A stretch of 64,000 nt of DNA from Flavobacteriales bacterium (GCA_018401695.1 JAGYKD010000003.1:62001-126000); one strand, 5' to 3'. Numbered from the stretch's first letter, positions 8,989-18,620 are shown. The notes: generated by a model not told the origin, from the letters alone. A program made the numbers and translations.

Positions 8989-10086
8989 TTAATCATCGCG
9001 TTCCCGTTCTCTGCGTTTGGGGATTTTAAGTGGGTTGGCGGTAATTTCTTTGTACAAGGTTCTGCATTTTTGGATGTCTAAGGCATGATATACTGCTTGC
9101 ATAAAGGAAGTTGGGTTTGCCTTTCCTGTGCCTGCCAAATCAAATGCGGGACCATGATCAGGGCTGACCCGAACAATGGGTAAACCGGCGGTGAAATTGA
9201 CCCCTTCAAAGCCGGTGATGCTTTTAAACCCGGTGAGCCCTTGGTCATGATACATGGCCAATACCCCGTCAAAATTTTGGTAGTTCCCCGAACCAAAAAA
9301 TCCGTCGGCAGGGAAAGGGCCTGCTACAAGTAGGTTGTTTTGGCTTCTAAGTTCTTGAAGGGTTGGCAAAATCACCTCTTGCTCTTGGTTTCCAAAGCGC
9401 CCTTGATCGCCGGCGTGCGGATTTAAGGCCAACACAGCTATTTTAGGTTTGGTAATGGCGAAGTCTTGAATTAAGGTTTGGTTAAACCTTAGAATATGAT
9501 CTTTGAGAAGTGTGGGACTAATGGCCTTGGGTACATCTTCCAAGGGTATATGGCCAGTAAGTAAGGCCACCCTTAAACTCTCGTGGCACATAATCATTTG
9601 TGCTTTGCCTGAGGCCTTGTGTTCTAAATATTCGGTGTGTCCCGGAAAGTTCATTCCGGCTTCCACCATAAAGGACTTGTCTATTGGAGCTGTAACCAGT
9701 ATATCGGCTTTACCATTCAAAACAGCCTCTGTAGCGGCTTCTAAAGAGGCGAAAGCGGCTTGTGCTCCCTCCAAGGTTCGTTCTCCGGGAGTTGCCAACA
9801 AATTAGGCATATGCTCCTGGATAAGGTTTAATTTCCCCTCTTGCGCTTCGTCTATCGATTTAATTTGATGAAAAGAAAAGGCCTCCAGCTGGAGATTTTT
9901 CTTGTAGAAGGCCATGACTTTTCCACTAGCAAATACCACGGGGATGCACATGGAAAACATACCCGGGGTTGCGAAACACTGCCAAATAATTTCAGGCCCC
10001 ACGCCATTGATGTCACCTGCAGAAATGGCAATTATGGGTTTTTCGGTAGCTTCCGGATAGGTGATTTTGGGATTCGGTTTAATCAT
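8989..10086 (-). CDS. pdxA: 4-hydroxythreonine-4-phosphate dehydrogenase
   Basis: 365 residues. PdxA oxidises 4-phosphohydroxy-L-threonine in the DXP-dependent pyridoxal phosphate pathway, a cytoplasmic dimer with a divalent metal. Conserved pieces are SAGDINGVGPEI at the N-terminus, TAPIDKSFM, FPGHTEYLEH, LNPHAGDQGRFG and MYHDQGLTGFK; the histidines in the latter motifs ligate the metal. The C-terminal tail ends in a basic stretch (KRRERERDD). Its ATG overlaps the stop of the leucyl aminopeptidase gene by 8 bp, so the two are probably co-transcribed. Confidence 0.96.
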   Translation of the reverse strand: MIKPNPKITYPEATEKPIIAISAGDINGVGPEIIWQCFATPGMFSMCIPVVFASGKVMAFYKKNLQLEAFSFHQIKSIDEAQEGKLNLIQEHMPNLLATPGERTLEGAQAAFASLEAATEAVLNGKADILVTAPIDKSFMVEAGMNFPGHTEYLEHKASGKAQMIMCHESLRVALLTGHIPLEDVPKAISPTLLKDHILRFNQTLIQDFAITKPKIAVLALNPHAGDQGRFGNQEQEVILPTLQELRSQNNLLVAGPFPADGFFGSGNYQNFDGVLAMYHDQGLTGFKSITGFEGVNFTAGLPIVRVSPDHGPAFDLAGTGKANPTSFMQAVYHALDIQKCRTLYKEITANPLKIPKRRERERDD

Positions 10087-11453
10087 GTGCTTTCCATTGG
10101 GAAATAAACTGGGCTAAAAGTCTAACACCGGCACCTGTAGCTCCCGATGTCCAATACGCTTTGGGGGCATTTCTAAAAGAATTGGCCAAATCCAAGTGAA
10201 TCCAGGGGTAGTCGGTAAAGTGCTTTAAGAAAATTCCGGCAGTAATGCATCCTGCATAGGGCCCACCAATGTTTTTAAGATCTGCCACTTGAGATTTAAG
10301 TGCATCTTCATAGGCGGGCAGCATGGGAAACTCTACCACCACTTCACCCATGTTTTCACCGGCACGCTTTAATTGCTCCATAGAGGTTTTGGCTTGGTGT
10401 TGCATGCCGGCCATTGCCTCAAAGCCCAAAGTTCCAACGGCAGAACCGGTAAGTGTGGCTTGGTCAATGACCAAAGCCGGGTTATATTTTTGCGTACAAG
10501 AGGGCGTCTGCCAAAACCAATCGGCCTTCTGCGTCGGTGTTTAGTACTTCTACCGTTGTTCCGTTGTTGTAGCGAATCACATCGCCGGGAACCAAAGAAT
10601 CCGGGGCCAATCGATTGTCGGTAAAGGGAATGAGGCCTACAAGATGTACCTGTTGTTTGGTTTTAGCCGCCCAAACCATAGTGGCAACCACATTGGCGCC
10701 ACCACACATATCGGCTTTCATTTCTTCCATTCCCTTAGGGGTCTTGAGGCTGCTACCCCCCGTATCGAATAAAATCCCTTTACCTACCAACACCAATGGT
10801 TTTTGATTTAGTGCTTGGCTGCCACGGTATTCTATTACTGCAAAAAGGGGGGGCGTTGCGCTTCCTTTATTTACGGACAAGAGGCCTTGCATGTTCAAGG
10901 ACTTTAATGCTGCCGGGCCTAAGCCTTCGTAGTGCAAATCCCATTCGGCCGCCAGTTGTTCCAAGCGCGCATGCACTTCTTTGGCGTGCAGGGTGTTGTA
11001 TGGGTCGTTTCCCCAGTCTCGGGCAAGCCAAACGCTTTGTACCAGAGCCTCTAATTCTTGCAGGCCGGATATTGGTTCGCCTTGGACGTCAATAAAGAGT
11101 TGATCTTGGCGTAAATAGCAATAATTTTTAAGACAAAGGCCTTCTAAGGCAGGCAGAATATGTGTGGCTTGGTTGTGCCGAACCATTACACCCTTTAGGT
11201 TTTTTTTTAACTCAGGAGCTTCGCTTCTAATGGCCTCAGGCTCCTTGGGCAATCGCCAAGCAAACCAAGTTTGCTTTCCTTTTTGAACCGACCAAAGGCC
11301 GGGCTCCTCTTTGGGTAAGGCGGTCAACCATTCATTAACCCAAGCATCTTCAACCGGCAACCACGGCTTGTTTTCGTCGCAAATACATATGTTTTGCCCG
11401 TAAGTCTCCTTGGGCTCTTGAATATTTTGAAGGTGTATGGAAGGTTTTTGCAT
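10079..11453 (-). CDS. Leucyl aminopeptidase (M17), one frameshift
   Basis: The gene is split into 10482-11453 and 10079-10474. Adding one A to the A5 run (T5 at 10487-10491 on the plus strand) restores ALLYAKKYNPALVIDQATLTGSAVG, so this is a single-base loss in a homopolymer. The start chosen is the ATG at 11453 (MQKPSIHLQN), 5 nt after a promoter box. M17 enzymes are di-metal cytoplasmic exopeptidases; the metal-binding Lys and Asp (VGKGILFDTGG), the MKADMCGGA segment and the signature NTDAEGRLVLAD are all present. It is followed directly by pdxA. Sequencing error is the simplest explanation for the break. Confidence 0.88.
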
Positions 11454-11458
11454 AGCAG

Positions 11459-11466
11459 CAAAGGTA
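11459..11466 (-). promoter_or_regulatory. -7 box TACCTTTG, 5 nt before aminopeptidase start
   Basis: The minus strand reads TACCTTTG and the start codon ATG at 11453 follows after five bases. If transcription starts at the usual distance, the mRNA has almost no leader. Confidence 0.55.
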
Positions 11467-11772
11467 AGAAAAGGCACTTAGCGAAGCGGCAATTCTTAAT
11501 TAACCCATGAAGGTCTTTGCCGAAAGGCTTTTCCGGTGCACAAACGCCAACCTGACCTTTTGGCGGTATCAAAGGTAAGCTGATCAGTCTTTCGGTGGCT
11601 TAGGAAGGATACAGAGGCTGCAGTATCAAGGTTTACCTAACAAAAGGTCGATTTTCTTTGAAAAAGCAGCACGCATGAAGGCATTCTTTTTGGTTTTGGT
11701 AGTATTTGGGGAGGTATTGCAGCCAAATGCATGATGAAACTTACGTACTATTGCCGTCCGCATAGGATATGT

Positions 11773-11780
11773 TACCTTTG
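11773..11780 (+). promoter_or_regulatory. -7 box TACCTTTG for cdd
   Basis: TACCTTTG lies 13 nt before the ATG at 11794, with TTG about 17-20 nt further upstream (ATTGCCG near 11753), fitting the TTG / TAnnTTTG promoter of Bacteroidota. Confidence 0.6.
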
Positions 11781-11793
11781 CATCCCTTTTTTA

Positions 11794-12293
11794 ATGAGGG
11801 TTCTTATGAAGAAATTATCCTTAACACTAAACCTTTGGCAACAGGAGGCGAGCTCTTTGCCCGACGATGAAAAAGAGTTGTTGGAAAAAGCCCGCGCGCA
11901 AGCCTCAACAGCATATGCTCCCTACAGCGCTTTTGGTGTAGGTGCAGCCTTGCTTTTGGCCAATGGTGAAATCGTCGCTGCATCCAATCAAGAAAACAGT
12001 GCATTCCCTTCCGGCATGTGTGCCGAGCGGGTAGCACTTGCAATACGCCGGTGCCCGATACCCCGGCGTTCCTGTCAAAGAATTGGTTATTGCTGTAAAA
12101 TCGGAGCGTAAAACCGCCGATGCCGTTTACGCCCCTTGCGGTGGTTGCCGATCAAGTGATGTCTGAAACAGAATACAGGCAAAACCAAGAGCCTTTGGAA
12201 ATAATTTTTGAAGGTCCGGGCGAAAAGGTCACCCGTTGCACCGGAATTTCAGAACTTATGCCCTTTACTTTCAAGCTCAACAACAAAAGCTGA
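11794..12293 (+). CDS. cdd: Cytidine deaminase, two frameshifts
   Basis: Frame 1 from 11794 (or 11806) reads the deaminase core: YAPYSAFGVGAALL, SAFPSGMCAERVAL. At 12040 one extra G shifts to frame 2 (QYAGARYPGVPVKELVIAVKS ... YAPCGGCR), and at 12152 one extra T shifts to frame 3 (QVMSETEYRQNQEP ... ELMPFTFKLNNKS), ending at TGA 12291-12293. The zinc ligands of the cytidine deaminase fold (Cys in MCAER, PCGGC) are all present if repaired. The enzyme hydrolyses cytidine and deoxycytidine to uridine forms. The cdd-pdhA-pdhC order is familiar from flavobacteria. Two +1 errors in a short core gene suggest poor sequence quality here, though inactivation cannot be ruled out. Confidence 0.85.
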
Positions 12294-12335
12294 GGCATTA
12301 TGGGCTTATGCCTTACGCTTCCACGCTTATTTATC

Positions 12336-12343
12336 TAACTTTG
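12336..12343 (+). promoter_or_regulatory. -7 box TAACTTTG for pdhA
   Basis: TAACTTTG lies 22 nt upstream of the pdhA ATG at 12366, in the 72-bp gap after cdd. Confidence 0.5.
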
Positions 12344-12365
12344 TACCCTCAGATAGATTTGCATT

Positions 12366-13385
12366 ATGGCAAAAAGACAAGCCGGTGCCGCAAAAAAAGG
12401 CACCCACAGCAAAGAAACTTGGCTAAAATGGTATGAGGAAATGCTCTTGTGGCGCCGCCTCGAAGAAAAAGCCGGACAAATGTATACCATGGGCAAAATC
12501 CGTGGGTTTTGCCACCTCTATATCGGTCAAGAGGCCCTGGTAGCCGGAGCTTGCTCAGCCATTCGACCCGACGATAATATGATTACTGCCTACAGGAATC
12601 ACGTGCACCCCCTTGGAAAAGGTATGGAGCCCAAGTTTATGATGGCGGAACTTTATGGAAAAGCAACCGGCTGTTCCGGTGGAAATGGAGGCTCTATGCA
12701 CATGTTCTCTAAAGAACTTCGCTTCTTTGGTGGCCACGGCATTGTGGGCGGACAAATTCCGCTGGGAGCCGGACTTGGTTTTGCCGACGCATATAACGAT
12801 TCAGATCGGGTAACGCTTTGCTATATGGGCGACGGCGCCGTTAGACAAGGCTCTTTCCACGAAACCCTCAATTTGGCCATGTTGTGGAAAATACCCACCA
12901 TTTTTATCATTGAAAACAACATGTACGCCATGGGCACTTCGGTAGAACGGAGTTCTAACGTTACCGATTTGTATAAGTTGGGCTTGGCTTACGATATGCC
13001 TTCGGAACAAGTAGACGGCATGAAGGTAGATGAGTTTCATAAATGCATCGAAAAGGCCGCAGAACGCGCCAGAAAAGGGGAAGGGCCAACCCTCATTGAA
13101 GCAAGGACCTACCGCTACAAAGGACACTCCATGAGTGACCCCCAAAAATACCGAACCAAAGACGAGGTGGAACAGTACAAAGCCCAAGACCCCATCCTTT
13201 ATGCCTTGGCCCACCTCCAAAAAAATAACTGGATTACCGACGAAGAACGGGAAACTATCGATGACAGGGTAAAGCAACAGGTCCAAGAAGCTGTTGACTT
13301 TGCTGAGGAATCACCCTTCCCCGGCCCCGAAAACCTCTGGGAAAATGTGTATTCCGATAAATCCTATCCTTTCATTAAAGACTGA
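12366..13385 (+). CDS. pdhA: Pyruvate dehydrogenase E1 alpha subunit
   Basis: 339 residues. E1 alpha binds thiamine diphosphate together with E1 beta and decarboxylates pyruvate in the pyruvate dehydrogenase complex. The thiamine-binding motif runs from GDGAVRQGSFHE to the IENNMYAMGT segment (residues ~155-190), preceded by GGHGIVGGQIPLGAG; the phosphorylation-loop equivalent YRYKGHSMSDP is also present. The N-terminal extension (AKRQAGAAKKGTHSKE) is basic. pdhC follows after 22 bp, but no E1 beta gene is in the window, so the complex is encoded at more than one locus. Confidence 0.96.
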   Translation: MAKRQAGAAKKGTHSKETWLKWYEEMLLWRRLEEKAGQMYTMGKIRGFCHLYIGQEALVAGACSAIRPDDNMITAYRNHVHPLGKGMEPKFMMAELYGKATGCSGGNGGSMHMFSKELRFFGGHGIVGGQIPLGAGLGFADAYNDSDRVTLCYMGDGAVRQGSFHETLNLAMLWKIPTIFIIENNMYAMGTSVERSSNVTDLYKLGLAYDMPSEQVDGMKVDEFHKCIEKAAERARKGEGPTLIEARTYRYKGHSMSDPQKYRTKDEVEQYKAQDPILYALAHLQKNNWITDEERETIDDRVKQQVQEAVDFAEESPFPGPENLWENVYSDKSYPFIKD

Positions 13386-13407
13386 ACCTTTTTATTCTTA
13401 AGCAAAC

Positions 13408-14697
13408 ATGGCGGAAATTGTGCGTATGCCGAAACTTAGCGACACCATGACCGAAGGTGTGGTGGCTGCTTGGCATAAAAATGTGGGCGATAAAGTGCAA
13501 GCAGGAGATCTGTTGGCCGAAATTGAAACGGATAAAGCCACCATGGAATTCGAAAGTTTCCAGGAAGGGGTGCTTTTGCATGTTGGGGTTGAAACCGGTG
13601 GAACCGCTCCGGTCGATTCTATTTTAGCCATCTTGGGCAAAGAAGGCGAGGATATTTCTGAGCTCCTCGCTCAAGAAAAAGAAGCTCCTAAAAAGGAAAG
13701 CACCGAAGAAGCACCCAAGCAAGAGCCTGAGCCTACCCAAAAAGAAGCTCCCGCTCCTGCCGCTAAAGAAAGTACGCCAACTCCCACTTCTCAGCCTTCG
13801 GAGTCCGCTTCTCAAACATCGCAAGGCTTCTCCGACGATCACGGCCGAATTAAAGCTAGCCCGCTCGCCCGCAGCATGGCCAGAGATAGAGGCATCGACC
13901 TCCGAAATGTAAAGGGCTCCGGTGACCAGGGGAGAATTGTCCGCAGAGATATCGAAGACTTTAAAGGTGCACCCCTGCCTAGCCTAAACCATTTGGCCGG
14001 TGCGCCTGCCGGGGTGGAATCTTCCAGAGATGAAAAGGTAAGCCAAATGCGCAAAACCATTGCGCGCCGCCTGGCGGAAAGCAAATTTACCGCACCCCAC
14101 TTTTACCTCACCATGGATATGGACATGGATGAAGTGGTTAAGGCACGCAAAGCCATCAACGAACGCTTGGATACCAAGGTGTCTTTCAACGATATCGTAA
14201 TCAAAGCCGTTGCTCTTGCCCTCAAAAAACACCCGGAAGTCAACGCTTCCTGGTTGGGAGATACGATTCGATACCACGAACATGTACATATGGGAGTTGC
14301 CGTAGCAGTTCCCGACGGATTGGTGGTGCCTGTAATACGTCATGCCGACCAAAAAAGCTTGGTACATATCGCCTCCGAGGTGCGTGATTTTGCCGGCCGT
14401 GCACGCGAAAAGAAAATACAACCCGACGAAATGCAAGGAAATACCTTCTCCATTTCAAATTTGGGAATGTACGGTATTGAGGAGTTTACTGCCATCATTA
14501 ACCCACCCGACGCTTGCATCTTGGCCGTTGGTGCCATACGTCAAGAGCCGGTGGTGAAGGATGCACAAATTGTGGTAGGCAACCGCATGAAAGTTACGCT
14601 TTCTTGCGACCACCGCGTGGTAGACGGCGCCAAAGGATCTGAGTTTTTGCGCAGCCTCAAAGGCATGTTGGAGCAACCTCTCATGATGCTGGCCTAA
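13408..14697 (+). CDS. pdhC: Dihydrolipoamide acetyltransferase (PDH E2)
   Basis: 429 residues. One N-terminal lipoyl domain (residues 1-80, lipoylated Lys in ETDKATMEF), an Ala/Pro/Glu-rich linker (~85-140), a peripheral subunit-binding domain (~145-185: KASPLARSMARDRGIDL, GSGDQGRIVRRDI), and the catalytic acyltransferase domain (~205-429) with the active-site motif DHRVVDGAKGSEF. It transfers the acetyl group from E1 to CoA and forms the complex core. The stop TAA shares bases with the tatA start (TAATG). Confidence 0.96.
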   Translation: MAEIVRMPKLSDTMTEGVVAAWHKNVGDKVQAGDLLAEIETDKATMEFESFQEGVLLHVGVETGGTAPVDSILAILGKEGEDISELLAQEKEAPKKESTEEAPKQEPEPTQKEAPAPAAKESTPTPTSQPSESASQTSQGFSDDHGRIKASPLARSMARDRGIDLRNVKGSGDQGRIVRRDIEDFKGAPLPSLNHLAGAPAGVESSRDEKVSQMRKTIARRLAESKFTAPHFYLTMDMDMDEVVKARKAINERLDTKVSFNDIVIKAVALALKKHPEVNASWLGDTIRYHEHVHMGVAVAVPDGLVVPVIRHADQKSLVHIASEVRDFAGRAREKKIQPDEMQGNTFSISNLGMYGIEEFTAIINPPDACILAVGAIRQEPVVKDAQIVVGNRMKVTLSCDHRVVDGAKGSEFLRSLKGMLEQPLMMLA

Positions 14698-15074
14698 TGG
14701 CTTTTCTGCTCCTTTTCGACGTCTCAGGCGGCGAATTCCTGCTCATTGCTTTGGTAATCATTATCTTTTTTGGTTCCAAAGGAATACCGGATATCGCACG
14801 AGGCTTGGGTAAAGGCATTCGGGAAGTAAAAGACGCCACAGACAGCATCAAACGAGAAATTACCGACACCGCGCGCAAAGCCGAAAGAGAGGCAAGAAAC
14901 GAGCTGGACCAAACCCTCGATCAGGCATTTTCCGACGAGGACTACATCAAACCCCCTAAGCCCAACCCCTACGACAGCGACTTCTCCGCAACGGAAAGTT
15001 CGGAAGACCATGCTCCCTCAAAGGATGAGGACCAACCGCCAACCAAAGGACCCGACCAATTAAAAACAGATTGA
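14697..15074 (+). CDS. tatA: Sec-independent translocase TatA/E-type protein
   Basis: 125 residues. A single N-terminal membrane helix (residues ~8-27, GGEFLLIALVIIIFFG) is followed by the FGSKGIPDIARGLGKGIREVK amphipathic segment characteristic of TatA/B/E, then an acidic, proline-rich tail. TatA forms the pore for folded twin-arginine substrates. No tatC is present in the window, so the partner must be elsewhere. Translation is probably coupled to pdhC through the TAATG overlap. Confidence 0.92.
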   Translation: MAFLLLFDVSGGEFLLIALVIIIFFGSKGIPDIARGLGKGIREVKDATDSIKREITDTARKAEREARNELDQTLDQAFSDEDYIKPPKPNPYDSDFSATESSEDHAPSKDEDQPPTKGPDQLKTD

Positions 15075-15081
15075 CAAGCCC

Positions 15082-15738
15082 TCAATGGCCTTGAGCAATG
15101 GCCAAATAGGCGCTTAAAAAGCAGAAGCCCAACAGAATAAAGGTCCAATAGTAGGCCCAAGCGCCATAGCTGAGCCACAGCCTTTCTTTTTGACTTTGCA
15201 ACCAAAAAGCCCCGAGCAAACCAAGGGTTGCCGTGGGAATAAAAAAGGGATAACCCTGCCACCAAGCAATAGCCGGACTGCTCAAAGCCAGAAGGCTTAC
15301 CAAAGGCAAAACCATAATCTCAGCTCCTTCAAACGCTTTCGCTTTCTTCCCATCTGCTACTTCTTTGGCCACCACTTCCGTTGGAATTTCCAAGCCGCGT
15401 TCCGCCAAAACCAAACGGGCTAAAGCCAAGTTCTCCTCGCCCCATTCTTTGGATTTCCTGAAAATTTCAATGAGTTCCAAATCCTTCATGGACCAAAAGG
15501 GATGATTTTTTGGAGGCGTTCCCAGCAGTTCCGGCAGACGTTCTCTCAATTCAGCAATTTCTTCTGCCAAAACATACAGCCATAGCACCGGCGGAAAAGG
15601 CCCTCGACCCGTAATGGCGTCAAAAGGTCTGTTTTCTGTGCGGATTACTACTGAAAACCCTTCATCTTCAAGCAATTCCTTTAGCGAATCGGCATTTTCT
15701 TTTACCTCATACCTTCCGACCAAATGCCAATGTGCCAT
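15082..15738 (-). CDS. DUF2007-type protein with C-terminal membrane segments
   Basis: 218 residues from the ATG at 15738 (MAHWHLVGRYEV); an in-frame ATG at 15762 would add 8 residues (MPPKKIKA) that do not fit the family start. Residues 1-70 match the DUF2007 / putative signal-transducing fold (LLEDEGFSVVIRTENRPF, WLYVLAEEIAELRERL), followed by a helical region and about three hydrophobic segments (VLPLVSLLALSSPAIAWW, PTATLGLLGAFWL, WTFILLGFCFLSAYLAIA). Molecular function is unknown. It lies tail to tail with tatA. Confidence 0.75.
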   Translation of the reverse strand: MAHWHLVGRYEVKENADSLKELLEDEGFSVVIRTENRPFDAITGRGPFPPVLWLYVLAEEIAELRERLPELLGTPPKNHPFWSMKDLELIEIFRKSKEWGEENLALARLVLAERGLEIPTEVVAKEVADGKKAKAFEGAEIMVLPLVSLLALSSPAIAWWQGYPFFIPTATLGLLGAFWLQSQKERLWLSYGAWAYYWTFILLGFCFLSAYLAIAQGH

Positions 15739-15787
15739 AGCCTTAATTTTTTTGGGGGGCAAACGGGCTGTCGGCTATACGCGCCAG

Positions 15788-15869
15788 CGGCAACCGGGGG
15801 TGGCAGCAACCCAAAGGCGGGGCTTGCTGCGCTCCGCCGCGCCTTTGGGGCTGCCACTCCCGGTTGCCG
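15788..15869. repeat. 82-nt GC-rich near-perfect hairpin
   Basis: The left arm (15788-15820, beginning CGGCAACCGGGGGTGGCAGC and then CCCAAAGGCG) pairs with the right arm 15840-15869 (CGCCTTTGGG then GCTGCCACTCCCGGTTGCCG). About 30 bp are paired around a short loop GGGCTTGCTGCGCTCCGC. It occupies the 196-bp gap between argS and the DUF2007 gene, both on the minus strand. It has no T tract, so a simple terminator is unlikely; it resembles the other GC-rich elements of this window in composition. Confidence 0.7.
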
Positions 15870-15934
15870 CCGCCGGGTGCCGCCTCCATCCCTGCCCCTA
15901 AGATTATGCGCTGAAAACTCAATGCCTGCCAATA

Positions 15935-17746
15935 TTACATTTGCTCAGGAGCATCAATACACAACAGGCTCAAAGTCTTTGCCAAATGGTCTGCTACAAC
16001 CTTGGTTAAGGCCAATCGGTATTCCCTTGCTTCGGTATCTTCGGCTCTAAGAATCGGGTGGTCGTGATAAAAACTACTGTAGGCCGAGGCCAACTGGTAG
16101 GCGTAGTTGGCCACTTCTGAGGGACTGTAGTTCCTTGATGCAGATACCAATACCTCGGGAAACCGGCTCAATAAGCGCACCATTTTCCATTCGGCGGCAT
16201 CTGCTTGGTATTGGCCAGATAGGGAGGTGTTAACAAATTCCAAACCCGAGGTGGAGGCGTTGCGTAACACCGAACGGCAACGGGCATGCATGTATTGAAT
16301 GAATGGGCCTGTATTTCCTTGGAAATCAATACTTTCTTGGGGGTTAAACACCATACGCTTTTTAGGATCCACCCTCAAAATAAAATAGCGGAGTGCGCCT
16401 AAGCCAATAGAACTCCAAATGTGCTGTTGTTCTTCCTCGTTCAATTGGTTGAGTCTTCCCTGCACAGAAGCTTTTTCGCGTGCCATGGCCCTTACGGTTT
16501 CTACAAGGTCGTCGGCATCTACCACCGTGCCTTCCCGGCTTTTCATTTTCCCGGTTGGAAGTTCTACCATGCCGTAAGACAAATGAAACAGTTGATCGGA
16601 AGCCTTTAGTCCTAGGCGTTTCAATATTTCAAAAAGTACTTTGAAATGGTAGTCTTGTTCGTTTCCCACCACATATATGGCACGCTCAAAATCAAAATCT
16701 TGCTGCTTTTGATAAGCTAGGGCAATATCTTGGGTCATGTACACCGTGGTTCCATTGCTGCGCAAAACCAACTTTTCATCCAGCCCGATGTCGGTAAGGT
16801 CTATCCAAACCGAACCATCTTCTTTTTCAAAAAACACCCCTTTTTTAAGACCTTCCTGAACGGTTTCTCGCCCTAAATTATATACGTCGGATTCGAAGTA
16901 TACTTTGTCAAACTTTAGGTCAAGGGTTTCAAACGTTTGGTTGACTCCCCGGTAAAACCAGTCGTTCATTTTTTGCCAAAGGGCTCTAACTTCAGTGTCT
17001 CCCTTTTCCCAGGCAATGGTTAGTGCGTCTACTTTTTGGGCAATGGGTGATTGTTTCTGAGCCTCTTCTTTGCTTAAACCTTGAGCCATTAGGGCTTCGG
17101 CTTCTTCTTTCCACCTATGGTTGTATTCTACATAGTATTGGCCTACCAGTGCGTCTCCCTTAATGTTTGCTTGGTCAGGACTGAGTTTTTCCTTGCTCTC
17201 CAAATAGGCCGCCATAGACTTGGAGATGTTGGTGCCTCGGTCGTTGAATAAATTGGTGCGCACCACCCTATGCCCTCTTGCTTCTAAAATTGCGGCCAAT
17301 GAACTTCCCAGAAAGATGTTACGTAAATGCCCTAAATGCAAGGGCTTATTGGTGTTTGGCGAGGGATATTCCAGGAGCACGGTGGAACGACTACCGGGAG
17401 TTTCCAATCCGGCTTTGGGATGTTTAAGCAACCATTCGAGTGCCTCGTTCCAGTATGCTGCCTTTAGCTTTAGGTTCAAAAATCCACGTACGGTTTGGTA
17501 GCTTTCAATGGAGGCTAGGCTTGCCATGAGTTGGTTTCCCAATACCTGCCCCAGGTCTTCCGGGGCCATCCCCAGGGGCTTTAGATAAGGAAATAATACT
17601 ACGGCAAAATCCTCATCCATTTCGTTGGGCGGCAATTGCACCTGAGGTTGTTTGAGATTTGCGGGAATTTCCCATGATTTTTCCCGGGCCAAAACAGCCA
17701 CTATCTTTTCCGCTTCCAGGGCAATACGCTCCACAATTCTTTCCAT
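15935..17746 (-). CDS. argS: Arginyl-tRNA synthetase
   Basis: 603 residues from the ATG at 17746 (MERIVERIALEAEKIVAVL). It charges tRNA-Arg with arginine. Seen in order: the N-terminal Arg-specific additive domain (1-100), the HIGH-type motif in PSPNTNKPLHLGHLRNI (~residue 125), the class I catalytic core, a KMSKS equivalent MKSREGT (~residue 375), and the C-terminal anticodon-binding DALR domain (from ~480, SRNYSPSEVANYAYQLASAY). The longer in-frame extension to 17794 would start upstream of the promoter box and is rejected. Confidence 0.96.
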   Translation of the reverse strand: MERIVERIALEAEKIVAVLAREKSWEIPANLKQPQVQLPPNEMDEDFAVVLFPYLKPLGMAPEDLGQVLGNQLMASLASIESYQTVRGFLNLKLKAAYWNEALEWLLKHPKAGLETPGSRSTVLLEYPSPNTNKPLHLGHLRNIFLGSSLAAILEARGHRVVRTNLFNDRGTNISKSMAAYLESKEKLSPDQANIKGDALVGQYYVEYNHRWKEEAEALMAQGLSKEEAQKQSPIAQKVDALTIAWEKGDTEVRALWQKMNDWFYRGVNQTFETLDLKFDKVYFESDVYNLGRETVQEGLKKGVFFEKEDGSVWIDLTDIGLDEKLVLRSNGTTVYMTQDIALAYQKQQDFDFERAIYVVGNEQDYHFKVLFEILKRLGLKASDQLFHLSYGMVELPTGKMKSREGTVVDADDLVETVRAMAREKASVQGRLNQLNEEEQQHIWSSIGLGALRYFILRVDPKKRMVFNPQESIDFQGNTGPFIQYMHARCRSVLRNASTSGLEFVNTSLSGQYQADAAEWKMVRLLSRFPEVLVSASRNYSPSEVANYAYQLASAYSSFYHDHPILRAEDTEAREYRLALTKVVADHLAKTLSLLCIDAPEQM

Positions 17747-17750
17747 GGGG

Positions 17751-17758
17751 TAAAGATA
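17751..17758 (-). promoter_or_regulatory. -7 box TATCTTTA, 4 nt before argS start
   Basis: The minus strand reads TATCTTTA-CCCC-ATG. The distance implies a transcript beginning at or within a few bases of the start codon. Confidence 0.5.
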
Positions 17759-17846
17759 CAGGCCTAATGCATTTAAGGTTCCAATTTTTAGCAAATTTTA
17801 GCCGCAAGTTTTACTTCTATTGACAGGCTTTTATGAAATTCGTAGC

Positions 17847-18434
17847 ATGAAATTTAATCTCACCGACGTTACTCGTCTAATTCGAACTCGACGAAGCATT
17901 CGTCCGGAGCAGTTGCGCAACCGTAAGGTACACCGCGATCAATTGGAACTGATGTTTGAGGCGGCCAATTGGGCCCCAAATCATGGAAAAACCGAACCTT
18001 GGCGCTTTAAGGTGTTTCAAGAGGAGGCTTTGCAAGCGCTGCAGCAACACATGGCAGATGTATACAAAGAGGTGAGTGCACCCGATGCATTTTTGCAGTC
18101 CAAATACGAACAAATTCAAGCCAGAGCACAGAAGGCTTCCGTGGCTATTGTAGTATGGATGAAGCGTCAGGAAAGCGGCCGAATTCCTGAAGAGGAAGAG
18201 ATGATGGCGGTGGCTTGTGCCGTGCAAAACATGAGCTTGGTGGCCACAGCTTATGGCATGGGTTTGTTTTGGTCTTCCGGAAAAGTGGCCTATGCACCCT
18301 CTTTTGCCAAGTATCTGGGCATTGAATCTCCGGATCGGGTGTTGGGTGTGCTTTATCCGGGCTACCCCGAGGAGGAATGGCCCGAGGGAAAGCGCAACAT
18401 TTGGATGAATAAGGTGGAGTGGAACGGGTTTTAA
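17847..18434 (+). CDS. Nitroreductase family protein
   Basis: 195 residues from the ATG at 17847 (MKFNLTDVTRLIRTRRSIRPEQL); a TTG at 17820 would add nine residues. The FMN-binding nitroreductase fold is recognised by the N-terminal RTRRSIRPEQ motif, the NWAPNHGKTEPWRF segment and the C-terminal GVLYPGYPEEEWPEGKR. Such enzymes use NAD(P)H and FMN to reduce nitro compounds, quinones or flavins; the substrate here cannot be told. It is transcribed away from argS and convergent with the redoxin gene. Confidence 0.9.
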   Translation: MKFNLTDVTRLIRTRRSIRPEQLRNRKVHRDQLELMFEAANWAPNHGKTEPWRFKVFQEEALQALQQHMADVYKEVSAPDAFLQSKYEQIQARAQKASVAIVVWMKRQESGRIPEEEEMMAVACAVQNMSLVATAYGMGLFWSSGKVAYAPSFAKYLGIESPDRVLGVLYPGYPEEEWPEGKRNIWMNKVEWNGF

Positions 18435-18620
18435 CAAAAAGCTAGCCGCCCTTCTTTTTTAAGCGTTTTTTGGGGGCAGCGAGGCCATCCGGTTCTCGTT
18501 TTTGCTTTTTTGGCGGATGTAGAGATTCGGCAAAAGTTAAGTATTTGATAGTAAGCGGTTTAACATTTTTTATGTAGAGATTTTTCTTGTTGCAGAAGCA
18601 TTGCCCAACGGAGCTTAAAG

